A DNA stretch of 64,000 bases, taken from Bacteroidales bacterium. Its GTDB lineage: Bacteria > Bacteroidota > Bacteroidia > Bacteroidales > UBA932. Shown here one piece after another: positions 1 to 7,425 of this stretch. The DNA is taken from assembly GCA_017549505.1 (NCBI GenBank), contig JAFYUS010000003.1, forward strand, positions 1-64,000, in the 5' to 3' direction. The notes under the pieces are model-generated. The model made no database searches. It was not told the DNA's origin and saw only the letters and a program-made list of their open reading frames with translations. Every line of letters starts with the position of its first letter. The stretch's first letter is position 1. Both the position numbers and the translations under genes were made by a program.

Positions 1-136
1 AGTGGCGGTAGGGTAAGTTTGGCTTGGTTCCGTCGGAACAAGTTCCGACTTCATCCCTCCCACGACTTCGTCGCGGGCCCCTCCCGTTCACGAGGCCACG
101 GGCGGCCACGCCATCCAAACTTACCCTACCGCCACT
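1..136. repeat. Fold-back element E1: GC-rich core between perfect 22-bp inverted arms
   Basis: Bases 1-22 and 115-136 are exact reverse complements. The 92-bp interior is GC-rich and holds GGGCCCCTCCC and a GGCCACGCC block. Both blocks recur, in the opposite orientation, in the element at 295-452. The left arm begins at the window edge, so the element may continue outside. It encodes nothing convincing. The sequence directly shows the palindrome and the shared core; that it is a mobile or terminator-like repeat is inference. Confidence 0.75.
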
Positions 137-231
137 TCAGAGAATACACAATAGACTTTTGCTATCATCTTTCTGATATTATGAGCTACAGCTATGGCGG
201 CGAACTCTGCATTTCCTCCGCTGTCATCACA
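136..231 (-). pseudogene. Possible C-terminal remnant of an IS transposase
   Basis: On the minus strand one frame reads about 31 residues, including AEFAAIAVAHNIRKM. This resembles the C-terminal end typical of DDE transposases of the IS5/IS1182 type (a hydrophobic stretch followed by HN-[IL]-RK). The frame is closed by stops upstream and no start, catalytic core or terminal repeats are present. If real, it is a dead fragment lying between two fold-back elements. The match is short and from memory, so it may be chance. Confidence 0.3.
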
Positions 232-294
232 TTGTCGGACTCATCTTTGAGCTCCATGTTGAGAACTCTTTTCGCTTCACACCCAGATTTGAGA

Positions 295-452
295 GGGAGG
301 ATAGTTGTGATTGCGGAGGCGTGTCCACCCCCGGACTCGGGCAGGGGGAGGGGCCCGACGGAGACAAGTGGTCGAAGACCACGCAGGAAACGTTGGGAGG
401 GGCCGGAGTGAGCGAAGCGAACGGAGTCCTCAGCAATCACAACTATCCTCCC
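295..452. repeat. Fold-back element E2: GC-rich core between perfect 20-bp inverted arms
   Basis: Bases 295-314 and 433-452 are exact reverse complements and differ completely from the arms of E1. The 118-bp core, read on the minus strand, contains GGGCCCCTCCC and a GGTGGACACGCC block aligning with the E1 core. It also holds a smaller internal palindrome around 350-410 and a CGGAGTGAGCGAAGCGAACG motif. ORFs crossing the element follow the repeat and are not believable genes. It is homologous in its core to 1-136 but not in its arms. Confidence 0.75.
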
Positions 453-472
453 GGTGTAACAATATATATAGA

Positions 473-519
473 AAAGAGGCTGACTAATCTGTCATATTGA
501 CTTTTTAGTCAGCCTCTTT
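473..519 (-). terminator. Intrinsic terminator of the cytochrome c operon
   Basis: A perfect 14-bp stem (473-486 with 506-519; AAAGAGGCTGACTA and its complement) lies just past the stop of the peroxidase gene. Read on the minus strand the stem is followed by a T-rich run, as in a rho-independent terminator. Confidence 0.75.
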
Positions 520-524
520 GTCTA

Positions 525-1925
525 TTAATGCCCGTGGATTTCATCACGGGAGTTTGTAGTGGTGATAGGAACACCATTATATTCTCCAGTGAGTGTTTTC
601 AGGAATGATACGATCTGACCTGTCTGCACATCAGAAAGTTCTACATCACTCTGATAGATCGCCATGTCACGGACAGCTTCTTCAAGGGTGTGACGGGTAC
701 CGTCGTGGTAGTATGGCCATGTGTGCTCGACATTACGGAGTCCAGGCACTTTGAAACGATGACGGTCACGCTCCAGATTGGTCTCCTTGAATCGTCCGTT
801 ATCCTCATTCGTGAGTTCCAGTCCCCTGTCGGCGAAATAATGTCTGCGAAGACCCATGAGTTCATATGACTGACCTCCGAGATTAGGACCTACATGACAA
901 GTCGCACAATCATAAGTCTTGAAAAGCTCATAACCCGCAAGTTCATCTGCCGTAATGGCAGAATCATCGCCGCGCAGCCATTTGTCAAACCTTGAGTTCG
1001 GAGTAATGAGCGTACGCTCGAATTCTTCAATCGCATCTGTGATGTTAGCCTCTGTAAGGCCATCAGGATATACTGCATTGAAAGCCTTTGTAAACGCCTT
1101 ATCAGCTTTGAGCTTGGCAATGATCTCATCAAATGATGTGGAAGCCATCTCTACAGGATTGAGAGGAGGACCTGCAGCCTGGTCAGCAAGAGTCTTCGCA
1201 CGGCCATCCCAGAACTGAACGAAATTATACACTGCATTGAATACTGTAGGAGCATTCACTCCGCCGAGTTGGTCATCTACACCATGAGAATACTGATGAT
1301 TGTCCACACCCGCTGTTTCAAGAGCATGACAGCTGGCACATGAAACAGTATTGTCGACAGAAAGACGAGGGTCATGGAAAAGGGCAAATCCAAGAGCAGC
1401 CTTCGCTTCATCCACCGTCACTTCAGTATCGATCGGACGTACTGGCTCAGATGCACGTTCACCGGCAAGTCCGTCATCATACATCGCCATACGGCGGTTG
1501 CGTACCCATGAAAGCACGATATCACGCTTTGCATCTGTAAGCGAACTGCCCCAATGTACAAGATAATACTTCGGCATAGGCATGCGGTCATCAAGGACGA
1601 CCTTCTCGATTTTCGCCAGATCTACAGGACTTACTTCACCGTCGACAGCAAGAGCTTCCATGAAAGGCTCGATATCGAATGCTCTGTATCCGGAATCGAT
1701 ATCCTTCATCACAATCTTTCCTGCTACAGGAAGTTCTGCATAGAAAGGGATCTTAGGATCAGCTGAATGACAGCTTAGACATCCGCCATCCTCAAAAATC
1801 TCCAGAACCTGAATATTGGCAGGAAGATCAGGATCCGGAACCTGATTGACCAGTCTGTAGACCAATGTCATCGCGGCTGCCGCCACCAGCAGCAGACACA
1901 CGCACCATCTCAAAACTTTTTTCAT
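525..1925 (-). CDS. Three-haem cytochrome c peroxidase (CcpA/MauG family)
   Basis: This is a periplasmic di-haem peroxidase-type protein that reduces H2O2 with electrons from the respiratory chain. A hydrophobic N-terminus (about residues 5-25) acts as signal or anchor. Three CxxCH haem sites are visible: CLSCH at 49-53, CASCH at 196-200 and CATCH at 340-344. The last two belong to the classic CCP_MauG core, and NPVEM near 260 is the usual conserved loop. The first lies in an N-terminal haem-binding extension of about 150 residues. At 466 aa it is longer than the roughly 330-aa two-haem enzymes. It is the last gene after the ResB-like and CcsA genes (3-bp gap), which fits haem attachment by system II. 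Physiological substrate is inferred. Confidence 0.9.
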   Translation of the reverse strand: MKKVLRWCVCLLLVAAAAMTLVYRLVNQVPDPDLPANIQVLEIFEDGGCLSCHSADPKIPFYAELPVAGKIVMKDIDSGYRAFDIEPFMEALAVDGEVSPVDLAKIEKVVLDDRMPMPKYYLVHWGSSLTDAKRDIVLSWVRNRRMAMYDDGLAGERASEPVRPIDTEVTVDEAKAALGFALFHDPRLSVDNTVSCASCHALETAGVDNHQYSHGVDDQLGGVNAPTVFNAVYNFVQFWDGRAKTLADQAAGPPLNPVEMASTSFDEIIAKLKADKAFTKAFNAVYPDGLTEANITDAIEEFERTLITPNSRFDKWLRGDDSAITADELAGYELFKTYDCATCHVGPNLGGQSYELMGLRRHYFADRGLELTNEDNGRFKETNLERDRHRFKVPGLRNVEHTWPYYHDGTRHTLEEAVRDMAIYQSDVELSDVQTGQIVSFLKTLTGEYNGVPITTTNSRDEIHGH

Positions 1926-1928
1926 AAA

Positions 1929-2747
1929 CTATCTGTTATAAACATGTATGCTGTCTTGTGCTGTCGGAAGATAATTCACTCCCCACCAGCACATCTGAAG
2001 ACACAGGAACGAGAATATCAGCAAAAGGCACAAAGTCCTTTGCGAGGCCCTGCCCATAAGTCTCAGATGAATATAAAAAACATAACAAAGCCAAGTCACA
2101 AGTGCCCAGGTCTCTTTAGGGTCCCAACTCCAGTAATGCCCCCATGCTTCTTTTGCCCATATTGCACCTGAAAGCATGCCGAATGTAAGGAAGGCAGTTC
2201 CTATATATACCAAGGTATCGGCAGCCTGCAATGCATCCTTCCCTGATCTGAACAATCCGAATACCGCTATCAGGAATGCACATCCCAAAAGGGAATATGA
2301 GAACATATAGACGGTGACATGAGGTATGAACCACGGACTCTGGAGGGCTGGCATCAGGGATTGGTCGTGGATTTCCGGCTTCAGGATATTTATGACGACG
2401 AAAACTGTAGCCAGAACAGTAGAAAAAGAAAGCACCCATTTATAACGCCACCTCAGATATGTGAACAATCCTGAAAGCAGGGCAAAGAATGAATACCACA
2501 GACGAGTCTCCCCCATCGTCTTCAACGGAGGCCTGCCCAGACTGGCCCATAAGAGGACAATGAACCCCGCCAGGACAGAAACAGAAAGAGAGGTCAACGC
2601 AATCGCCCAGCCTCTGCGCTGGCGATATCGTACCGATGACACTGACCAATGGTCATTCGCACATAGCGCCGATATCGCCCCACCAGCTGATAGGACGACC
2701 GAACATATTCCGAACCATATGAAATAATCCCAAGTCATAGTCTTCAA
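1929..2747 (-). CDS. ccsA: Cytochrome c biogenesis protein CcsA/ResC-type
   Basis: This is a multi-spanning haem-handling protein of system II cytochrome c maturation. It presents haem at the outer face of the inner membrane for ligation to apocytochromes. The diagnostic tryptophan-rich WWD-type motif is seen as WGHYWSWDPKETWAL, with several flanking hydrophobic helices and conserved histidines. At 272 aa it has the usual length for CcsA. Its ATG overlaps the stop of the upstream ResB-like gene (2744-2747, ATGA), implying translational coupling. It directly precedes the three-haem peroxidase, the likely client. Confidence 0.9.
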   Translation of the reverse strand: MKTMTWDYFIWFGICSVVLSAGGAISALCANDHWSVSSVRYRQRRGWAIALTSLSVSVLAGFIVLLWASLGRPPLKTMGETRLWYSFFALLSGLFTYLRWRYKWVLSFSTVLATVFVVINILKPEIHDQSLMPALQSPWFIPHVTVYMFSYSLLGCAFLIAVFGLFRSGKDALQAADTLVYIGTAFLTFGMLSGAIWAKEAWGHYWSWDPKETWALVTWLCYVFYIHLRLMGRASQRTLCLLLIFSFLCLQMCWWGVNYLPTAQDSIHVYNR

Positions 2748-3523
2748 TCCAATTCGTTATTTCTTCTTCGCGGTCCGCCGACAAACAGCATGAACGCTCC
2801 TATGAGCATCATGATGATTCCGACAATAGCACCGTATCTCCAAGGCTCCCTGACGATCTGCAACATGCAGAATTCTTCATAGGCCGTATCATATCCGGAG
2901 AGATACAGGTCCACGCCAGGCTTTATGCTATACGGATGATTCACTCTAAGCTCTACCTGCTTCCCGTCAACGGTAATATCCGCGCGATAATCCGACGGCA
3001 TGCCGTCATCGCCATAAGTGACTGCAAAACCGTTCAGGACCAGGCTATAATCCAGCCATCGTATCTTTCCGTCTTCAGCATATGCTTCAGTGACCGGTGT
3101 ATCTTTATAGGAACGGACTAAAAGAGTCTCTGAATCCGGTGCTCCCCAGAAAGGAGACGCTATGGCGGTCAGCAATCCGACATGAAGAAACAGGAAACGC
3201 CATCTTAACGGCCCAAGTCTTGCACCTGTTGCAGTCGGTTGACGCCATCCTCGGAGTATGACAAAGGCAAGAACAGTCTGGAAATACAGCAGGAAGATTA
3301 CGAAAGGCCAGGTCTTTACCAAAGACCTCTGGCCAGTAATCCCGATGATAAGGGAAAATATCAGAAATACTCCTATAGCCCAATATGTAGCCGCTGGAGA
3401 CAACATGATTCTTATGAACCCGCATTTACGGTTCTTCTTCCACATCATCAGGAGCAGAGCTGCCCAGATTATCAGCAGAAGAAGGTTCAAAGGGAACTTC
3501 AGTAGTGCTACCGGAAATGTCAT
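2744..3523 (-). CDS. ResB-like (CcsB) cytochrome c biogenesis protein, short form
   Basis: This is the partner of CcsA in system II. It has about five hydrophobic segments (near residues 6-25, 45-62, 72-90, 105-120 and 232-250) with a periplasmic beta-rich region carrying the ResB-type VNHPYSIKPGVDLYLSGYD stretch. At 259 aa it is much shorter than typical ResB proteins (about 400 aa or more). It appears to keep only part of the usual periplasmic domain. It is first in the ResB-like/ccsA/peroxidase operon. Assignment rests on that motif, topology and context. Confidence 0.8.
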   Translation of the reverse strand: MTFPVALLKFPLNLLLLIIWAALLLMMWKKNRKCGFIRIMLSPAATYWAIGVFLIFSLIIGITGQRSLVKTWPFVIFLLYFQTVLAFVILRGWRQPTATGARLGPLRWRFLFLHVGLLTAIASPFWGAPDSETLLVRSYKDTPVTEAYAEDGKIRWLDYSLVLNGFAVTYGDDGMPSDYRADITVDGKQVELRVNHPYSIKPGVDLYLSGYDTAYEEFCMLQIVREPWRYGAIVGIIMMLIGAFMLFVGGPRRRNNELD

Positions 3524-3620
3524 GACTGTAACTGCTTAAACCACAAACTTACACAAAATTTTGAAATTCTGCTACAAATAAAGAAGTTTTACAAACTATT
3601 GACAAGTAAACGGCTTATGA

Positions 3621-3652
3621 TTTTGCCAATACAACAAAAATTAGTATCTTTG
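3621..3652 (+). promoter_or_regulatory. Bacteroidetes-type promoter of the BASS-acyltransferase-Omp85 operon
   Basis: A TTTG -33 element (3622-3625) and a TATCTTTG -7 element (3645-3652, matching TAnnTTTG) are separated by 19 bp. The predicted start lies about 20 bases before the ATG at 3681. Confidence 0.75.
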
Positions 3653-3680
3653 TTTACTAAATCTTTAAACCTATATAGAA

Positions 3681-4652
3681 ATGAGTGAAGAAGTCATTCG
3701 AAATCTGGACGCGCTGAACGTCACAATGAACGGAGGTTCTACCCTTCTTAACATAGTACTGGCCTTCGTAATGTTCGGTGTAGCTCTTGGCATCAAGCCT
3801 TCTACATTTGTAGATATCATCAAGAATCCGAAATCAATCATAACAGGTATCGTATGTCAGCTGGTTCTTCTTCCTGCTCTCACCTTATGCCTTATCATGA
3901 TCTGCGGACATTGGATTTCACCGATGATTGCATTGGGTATGATTCTAGTGGCAGCATGCCCGGGAGGTAACATATCTAACTTCATTACTTCCCTTTCCCG
4001 CGGCAACTCGGAATTGTCAGTATCATTGACAGCTTTCAATACAGCAGCATGCGTGATAACAACTCCTCTGAACTTCGCATTCTGGGGCAAGCTTTATCTC
4101 AACTTTGCAGGAAACCACGGAATCGCCACTCTTCCGGAACTGGAAATTCCTCTTGGAGAAATATTCCAGAGCATCTTTATAATCATGGGTATTCCTCTTG
4201 TACTGGGCATGCTTTGCGGACAGTACCTGCCAAAAGTTGCAAACATCTTGAAGAAACCGCTTCAGTATCTGTCAATTGCAGTATTCATCGCCATGGTGAT
4301 CATTATCTTTACAGGTAACCTTGACGTATTCATGAAATGCATCAGATACATATTCCTCATCGTTCTTCTTCACAATCTCCTTGCGTTGGGTATCGGATTC
4401 GGTACAAGTACACTCCTGAAACTTCCATACAAGGACCGTAGAACATTGACTATCGAGACCGGTATACAGAATTCAGGACTTGGACTCATCCTTCTTCTGA
4501 ATCCTAACATCTTCCCGGATACCGGTGCATGGGCCAACAACGGAGGTATGCTCGTCATCACCGCCTGGTGGGGAGTATGGCATATTATTTCCGGTCTTAC
4601 CCTTGCTTTCTTATGGAAAGTAAGAGGACGTAAGGAACCAAACGAAGCATAA
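3681..4652 (+). CDS. Bile acid:sodium symporter (BASS/SBF) family transporter
   Basis: This is a polytopic inner-membrane transporter of the BASS family, which moves bile acids or other organic anions (pantoate, pyruvate, steroid-like compounds) with Na+. The 323-aa length and about ten hydrophobic segments fit. The family-typical ACPGGNISNF stretch (about residues 94-103) is present, followed by SLTAFNT in the crossing helix. It opens a three-gene operon: the next gene starts 10 bases downstream. Substrate cannot be read from the sequence. A choloylglycine-hydrolase-family gene lies 10 kb away but not in the same operon, so a bile-acid role is only a possibility. Confidence 0.85.
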   Translation: MSEEVIRNLDALNVTMNGGSTLLNIVLAFVMFGVALGIKPSTFVDIIKNPKSIITGIVCQLVLLPALTLCLIMICGHWISPMIALGMILVAACPGGNISNFITSLSRGNSELSVSLTAFNTAACVITTPLNFAFWGKLYLNFAGNHGIATLPELEIPLGEIFQSIFIIMGIPLVLGMLCGQYLPKVANILKKPLQYLSIAVFIAMVIIIFTGNLDVFMKCIRYIFLIVLLHNLLALGIGFGTSTLLKLPYKDRRTLTIETGIQNSGLGLILLLNPNIFPDTGAWANNGGMLVITAWWGVWHIISGLTLAFLWKVRGRKEPNEA

Positions 4653-4662
4653 GACTTTAAAA

Positions 4663-5976
4663 ATGAGAAAAATTTACGAAAAGGATCCTGCATATTCGCT
4701 TCTGAAACCTATTGTTGACTGGTGCACTAAGCACAGTTACAGAAAAGTTGAAGTAAGAGGTCAGGAGAATCTTCCTACGGACGGACCTGTGATTCTTGCA
4801 GCAAACCACTGCAACACTCTCATGGACGCCATCGTCATCCTCCGGGCACATAAGGACACCACAGTCTTCGGAGCAAGGGCAGACATGTTCAACAACAAGC
4901 TGATAGCCAAGATCATGTACTTCCTTCGCATCCTCCCTATGGTACGACAGAGAGACGGCCTCAGAAATGTGCTCAAAAATGTAGAAACTCAGGACATAAT
5001 CGTCGAGATACTTGAAAACGACGTAAGGTTCTGCATGTTCCCGGAAGGAAGACACAGGCCGGAAAAATCGCTTCTCCCGCTTGGAAAGGGAATCTTCCGT
5101 GCCGCACTTGCAGCCAATGCCAAGTTCGGCGACAAGAAACCGATCTACATCGTACCTGTCGGCATCGAGTATGGAGATTTCTTCAGATATAGAGGCACGT
5201 CATTGGTAACCTATGGAAAACCATTGAATGTGACTGAGTTCATCAAAGGTCTTGACGTTGAGAACGAGGCGCAGATGATGGAACCTCTCCGCAAGGAACT
5301 TACGGCAAGAATGTCTGAGCTGTTCTCATATATCCCTAATGGAGATAATCTTAAAGAGAAATGGGTTCTTACAAAAATACTCTCGATCTCTTCAGGCAGG
5401 AAACCATATGGAGATTTCGGTACTTGCCTGTATGACAACATGTTGAAGAACCGCGAGATCATCGCAGGTATTGAACATAATTGCCAGGAGCATCCTGAAA
5501 CAATGGGAAAACTTCTGGAAGATGTAGCGGAATTTGACAGATACAGAAGAAAGGACGGAATATCCATCTATTCTTTCCGTAAGAAGAACAACACGCTCAA
5601 TATTATCGGAAAGAGCTTCGCAGCACTGATCGGCCTGCCATATTTCATTATCAGCGCCGTACTCAGCCTGCCGATGTGGGTGACTGAAAAGATCGTAAGA
5701 AACATTGTCAAGGACAGAGCATTCAGAAACACAGTAAGTTTCGGAATGAAGCTCGGATTCGGACTGGTGTGGTTCCCTATCCTTGCCACCCTTGCATTCT
5801 GCCTTACACCATGGTACATTGCCCTTGGCATACTTCTCTTGTTCATCCCTTCTTACAGTTTCTTCCATGATTATCTGGAAGGTATGCGCAGATTCATCTC
5901 CGATATCCGCATCATCAGATGCAAGAAACTCAGAAAGAGATTCAAGTCAATCGTGAAGGATTACTCAAATCTGTAA
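4663..5976 (+). CDS. PlsC-type 1-acylglycerol-3-phosphate acyltransferase domain protein
   Basis: The enzyme probably transfers an acyl chain to a lysophospholipid-like acceptor at the inner membrane. The acyltransferase signature is clear: NHCNTLMD at 48-55 (the catalytic NHx4D box) and FPEG at 126-129. The first 230 residues form the PlsC domain. A linker follows, and the C-terminal third has two to three hydrophobic helices (about residues 310-330 and 355-400). At 437 aa it is longer than PlsC (about 240 aa), as in many Bacteroidetes paralogues. It lies between the BASS transporter and an Omp85-like barrel, suggesting an envelope function; acceptor unknown. Confidence 0.85.
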   Translation: MRKIYEKDPAYSLLKPIVDWCTKHSYRKVEVRGQENLPTDGPVILAANHCNTLMDAIVILRAHKDTTVFGARADMFNNKLIAKIMYFLRILPMVRQRDGLRNVLKNVETQDIIVEILENDVRFCMFPEGRHRPEKSLLPLGKGIFRAALAANAKFGDKKPIYIVPVGIEYGDFFRYRGTSLVTYGKPLNVTEFIKGLDVENEAQMMEPLRKELTARMSELFSYIPNGDNLKEKWVLTKILSISSGRKPYGDFGTCLYDNMLKNREIIAGIEHNCQEHPETMGKLLEDVAEFDRYRRKDGISIYSFRKKNNTLNIIGKSFAALIGLPYFIISAVLSLPMWVTEKIVRNIVKDRAFRNTVSFGMKLGFGLVWFPILATLAFCLTPWYIALGILLLFIPSYSFFHDYLEGMRRFISDIRIIRCKKLRKRFKSIVKDYSNL

Positions 5977-6000
5977 ACTAAAACCTTAAAATAACGCATT

Positions 6001-7425
6001 ATGAAAAGGATTTTGATTACCGCTGTTGCGGCAATGGCATTCTGCATACCTGCACTTGCAGAATCCTCAGACAATACTGATGGAAATGCCCCAAAGAAAG
6101 CAAAGAAGGAAGTCAAATACAACGAGAATGGAGAAATCATCAAGACCGGGCTTAACTTCGGTCCCCTGCCGGTAGTCGCATTCGATGCTGACCGCGGCTT
6201 CCAGTATGGTGCACTTCTCAACATCTACAACTTCGGCGACGGAAGCACATATCCGAATCCGAAATCATGGTGGTACATAGAGGCATCTGCATATACTAAA
6301 GGCACCTGGAACCTTTATCTTAACTATGACAACAGAGAGATCTGGGACAATACCAGACTTTCAATATGTACGAACTACAGCAACGAATCCGCTCTTGACT
6401 TCTACGGTTTTAACGGATATCAGAGCATCTATACATATGCAGAGCCTGATTTCTTCAAGAACAATCCAGGCGAGTTTACATTCGACGAATCAGAGAAGGG
6501 ACAGAAGGCCGAGACAAAGTTCGACAACGGAAACGGAAAGGCTCCGAACGGATTCTACAGATACAGCAGACAGTCCTTCCGTGCAAAGGCAGACCTTACC
6601 GGAGAGATTGCTAAGAACTTCTTCTGGGAAGCAGGTTACACATTCTACTGGCTCAAGCATAATGCATTCCAGCCGGACGGATACACTCCTGCAGACGGTT
6701 CACTCTACCAGCTTTACAAAGATTGGGGGATATTAAACGATACGGGTTCAAACCAGTTCGTATCAGCAATCAAGGCCGGACTCATGTATGATTCAAGAAA
6801 CGTACAGAACAATCCTACCAAAGGTATCTGGGCTGAGGCACATGCCATTGTAGCTCCGAAATGGCTCGGATCATCAATGGATTCGTATAAGATTTCTGCT
6901 ACTTACAGACAGTACATTCCACTCGGAACAGACAAGCTCGTCTTCGCATACAGACTTGCATATCAGGGATTCCTCGGCAATAACACCCCATGGTACCTGA
7001 TGCCGTTCTATTCCAACATGGGCTATACAAGAGACTTCGATGCCATAGGAGGTTACCGTACGACACGCGGTCTCATGCTTGACAGGGTTCAGGGTCTGCA
7101 CACAGGATTCTACAACATCGAGCTCCGCTACAGATTCGTCGACTTCCAGCTGGCAAATCAGAACATAGCTTTCGCTCTCAGCGGATTCACCGATGGTGCA
7201 CATGTATTCAAGGGATACGACCTCACCAACAGGACTGGTGTAAAACAGGAGCTATACAAGAAATACATAGACACATCCCGCAAGGACGGTCTCCACGCAT
7301 CTGCCGGTGCAGGTCTGAGATTCATCATGAACCAGAACTTCATCGTGGCATTCGAATATGCACGCTGCTTCAACAAGCAGGATGGAAAGGGAGCATTCTA
7401 TATCAACACCGGCTTCCTTTTCTAG
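6001..7425 (+). CDS. Outer-membrane beta-barrel, Omp85/BamA-TamA C-terminal type with DUF5982-like start
   Basis: An N-terminal signal peptide of about 20 residues ends at ALAES. A Lys-rich linker follows, then a segment containing GPLPVVAFDADRGFQYGAL that I recognise from DUF5982/BamA-like Bacteroidetes proteins. The rest alternates aromatic and polar residues as in transmembrane strands and ends in Phe (GFLF), the usual outer-membrane insertion signal. No POTRA repeats are visible, so it is a barrel-only member. It is third in the operon after the acyltransferase (24-base gap). Role in lipid or protein handling at the outer membrane is inferred. Its stop shares a CTAG tetranucleotide with the convergent gene. 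Confidence 0.8.
   Translation: MKRILITAVAAMAFCIPALAESSDNTDGNAPKKAKKEVKYNENGEIIKTGLNFGPLPVVAFDADRGFQYGALLNIYNFGDGSTYPNPKSWWYIEASAYTKGTWNLYLNYDNREIWDNTRLSICTNYSNESALDFYGFNGYQSIYTYAEPDFFKNNPGEFTFDESEKGQKAETKFDNGNGKAPNGFYRYSRQSFRAKADLTGEIAKNFFWEAGYTFYWLKHNAFQPDGYTPADGSLYQLYKDWGILNDTGSNQFVSAIKAGLMYDSRNVQNNPTKGIWAEAHAIVAPKWLGSSMDSYKISATYRQYIPLGTDKLVFAYRLAYQGFLGNNTPWYLMPFYSNMGYTRDFDAIGGYRTTRGLMLDRVQGLHTGFYNIELRYRFVDFQLANQNIAFALSGFTDGAHVFKGYDLTNRTGVKQELYKKYIDTSRKDGLHASAGAGLRFIMNQNFIVAFEYARCFNKQDGKGAFYINTGFLF

Noticed and set aside
19-440. Overlapping ORFs of 70-130 codons across the first 440 bases on both strands
   Set aside because: They run through the GC-rich fold-back elements, are Arg/Pro-rich in the manner of translated palindromes, and have no recognisable domain or start context.
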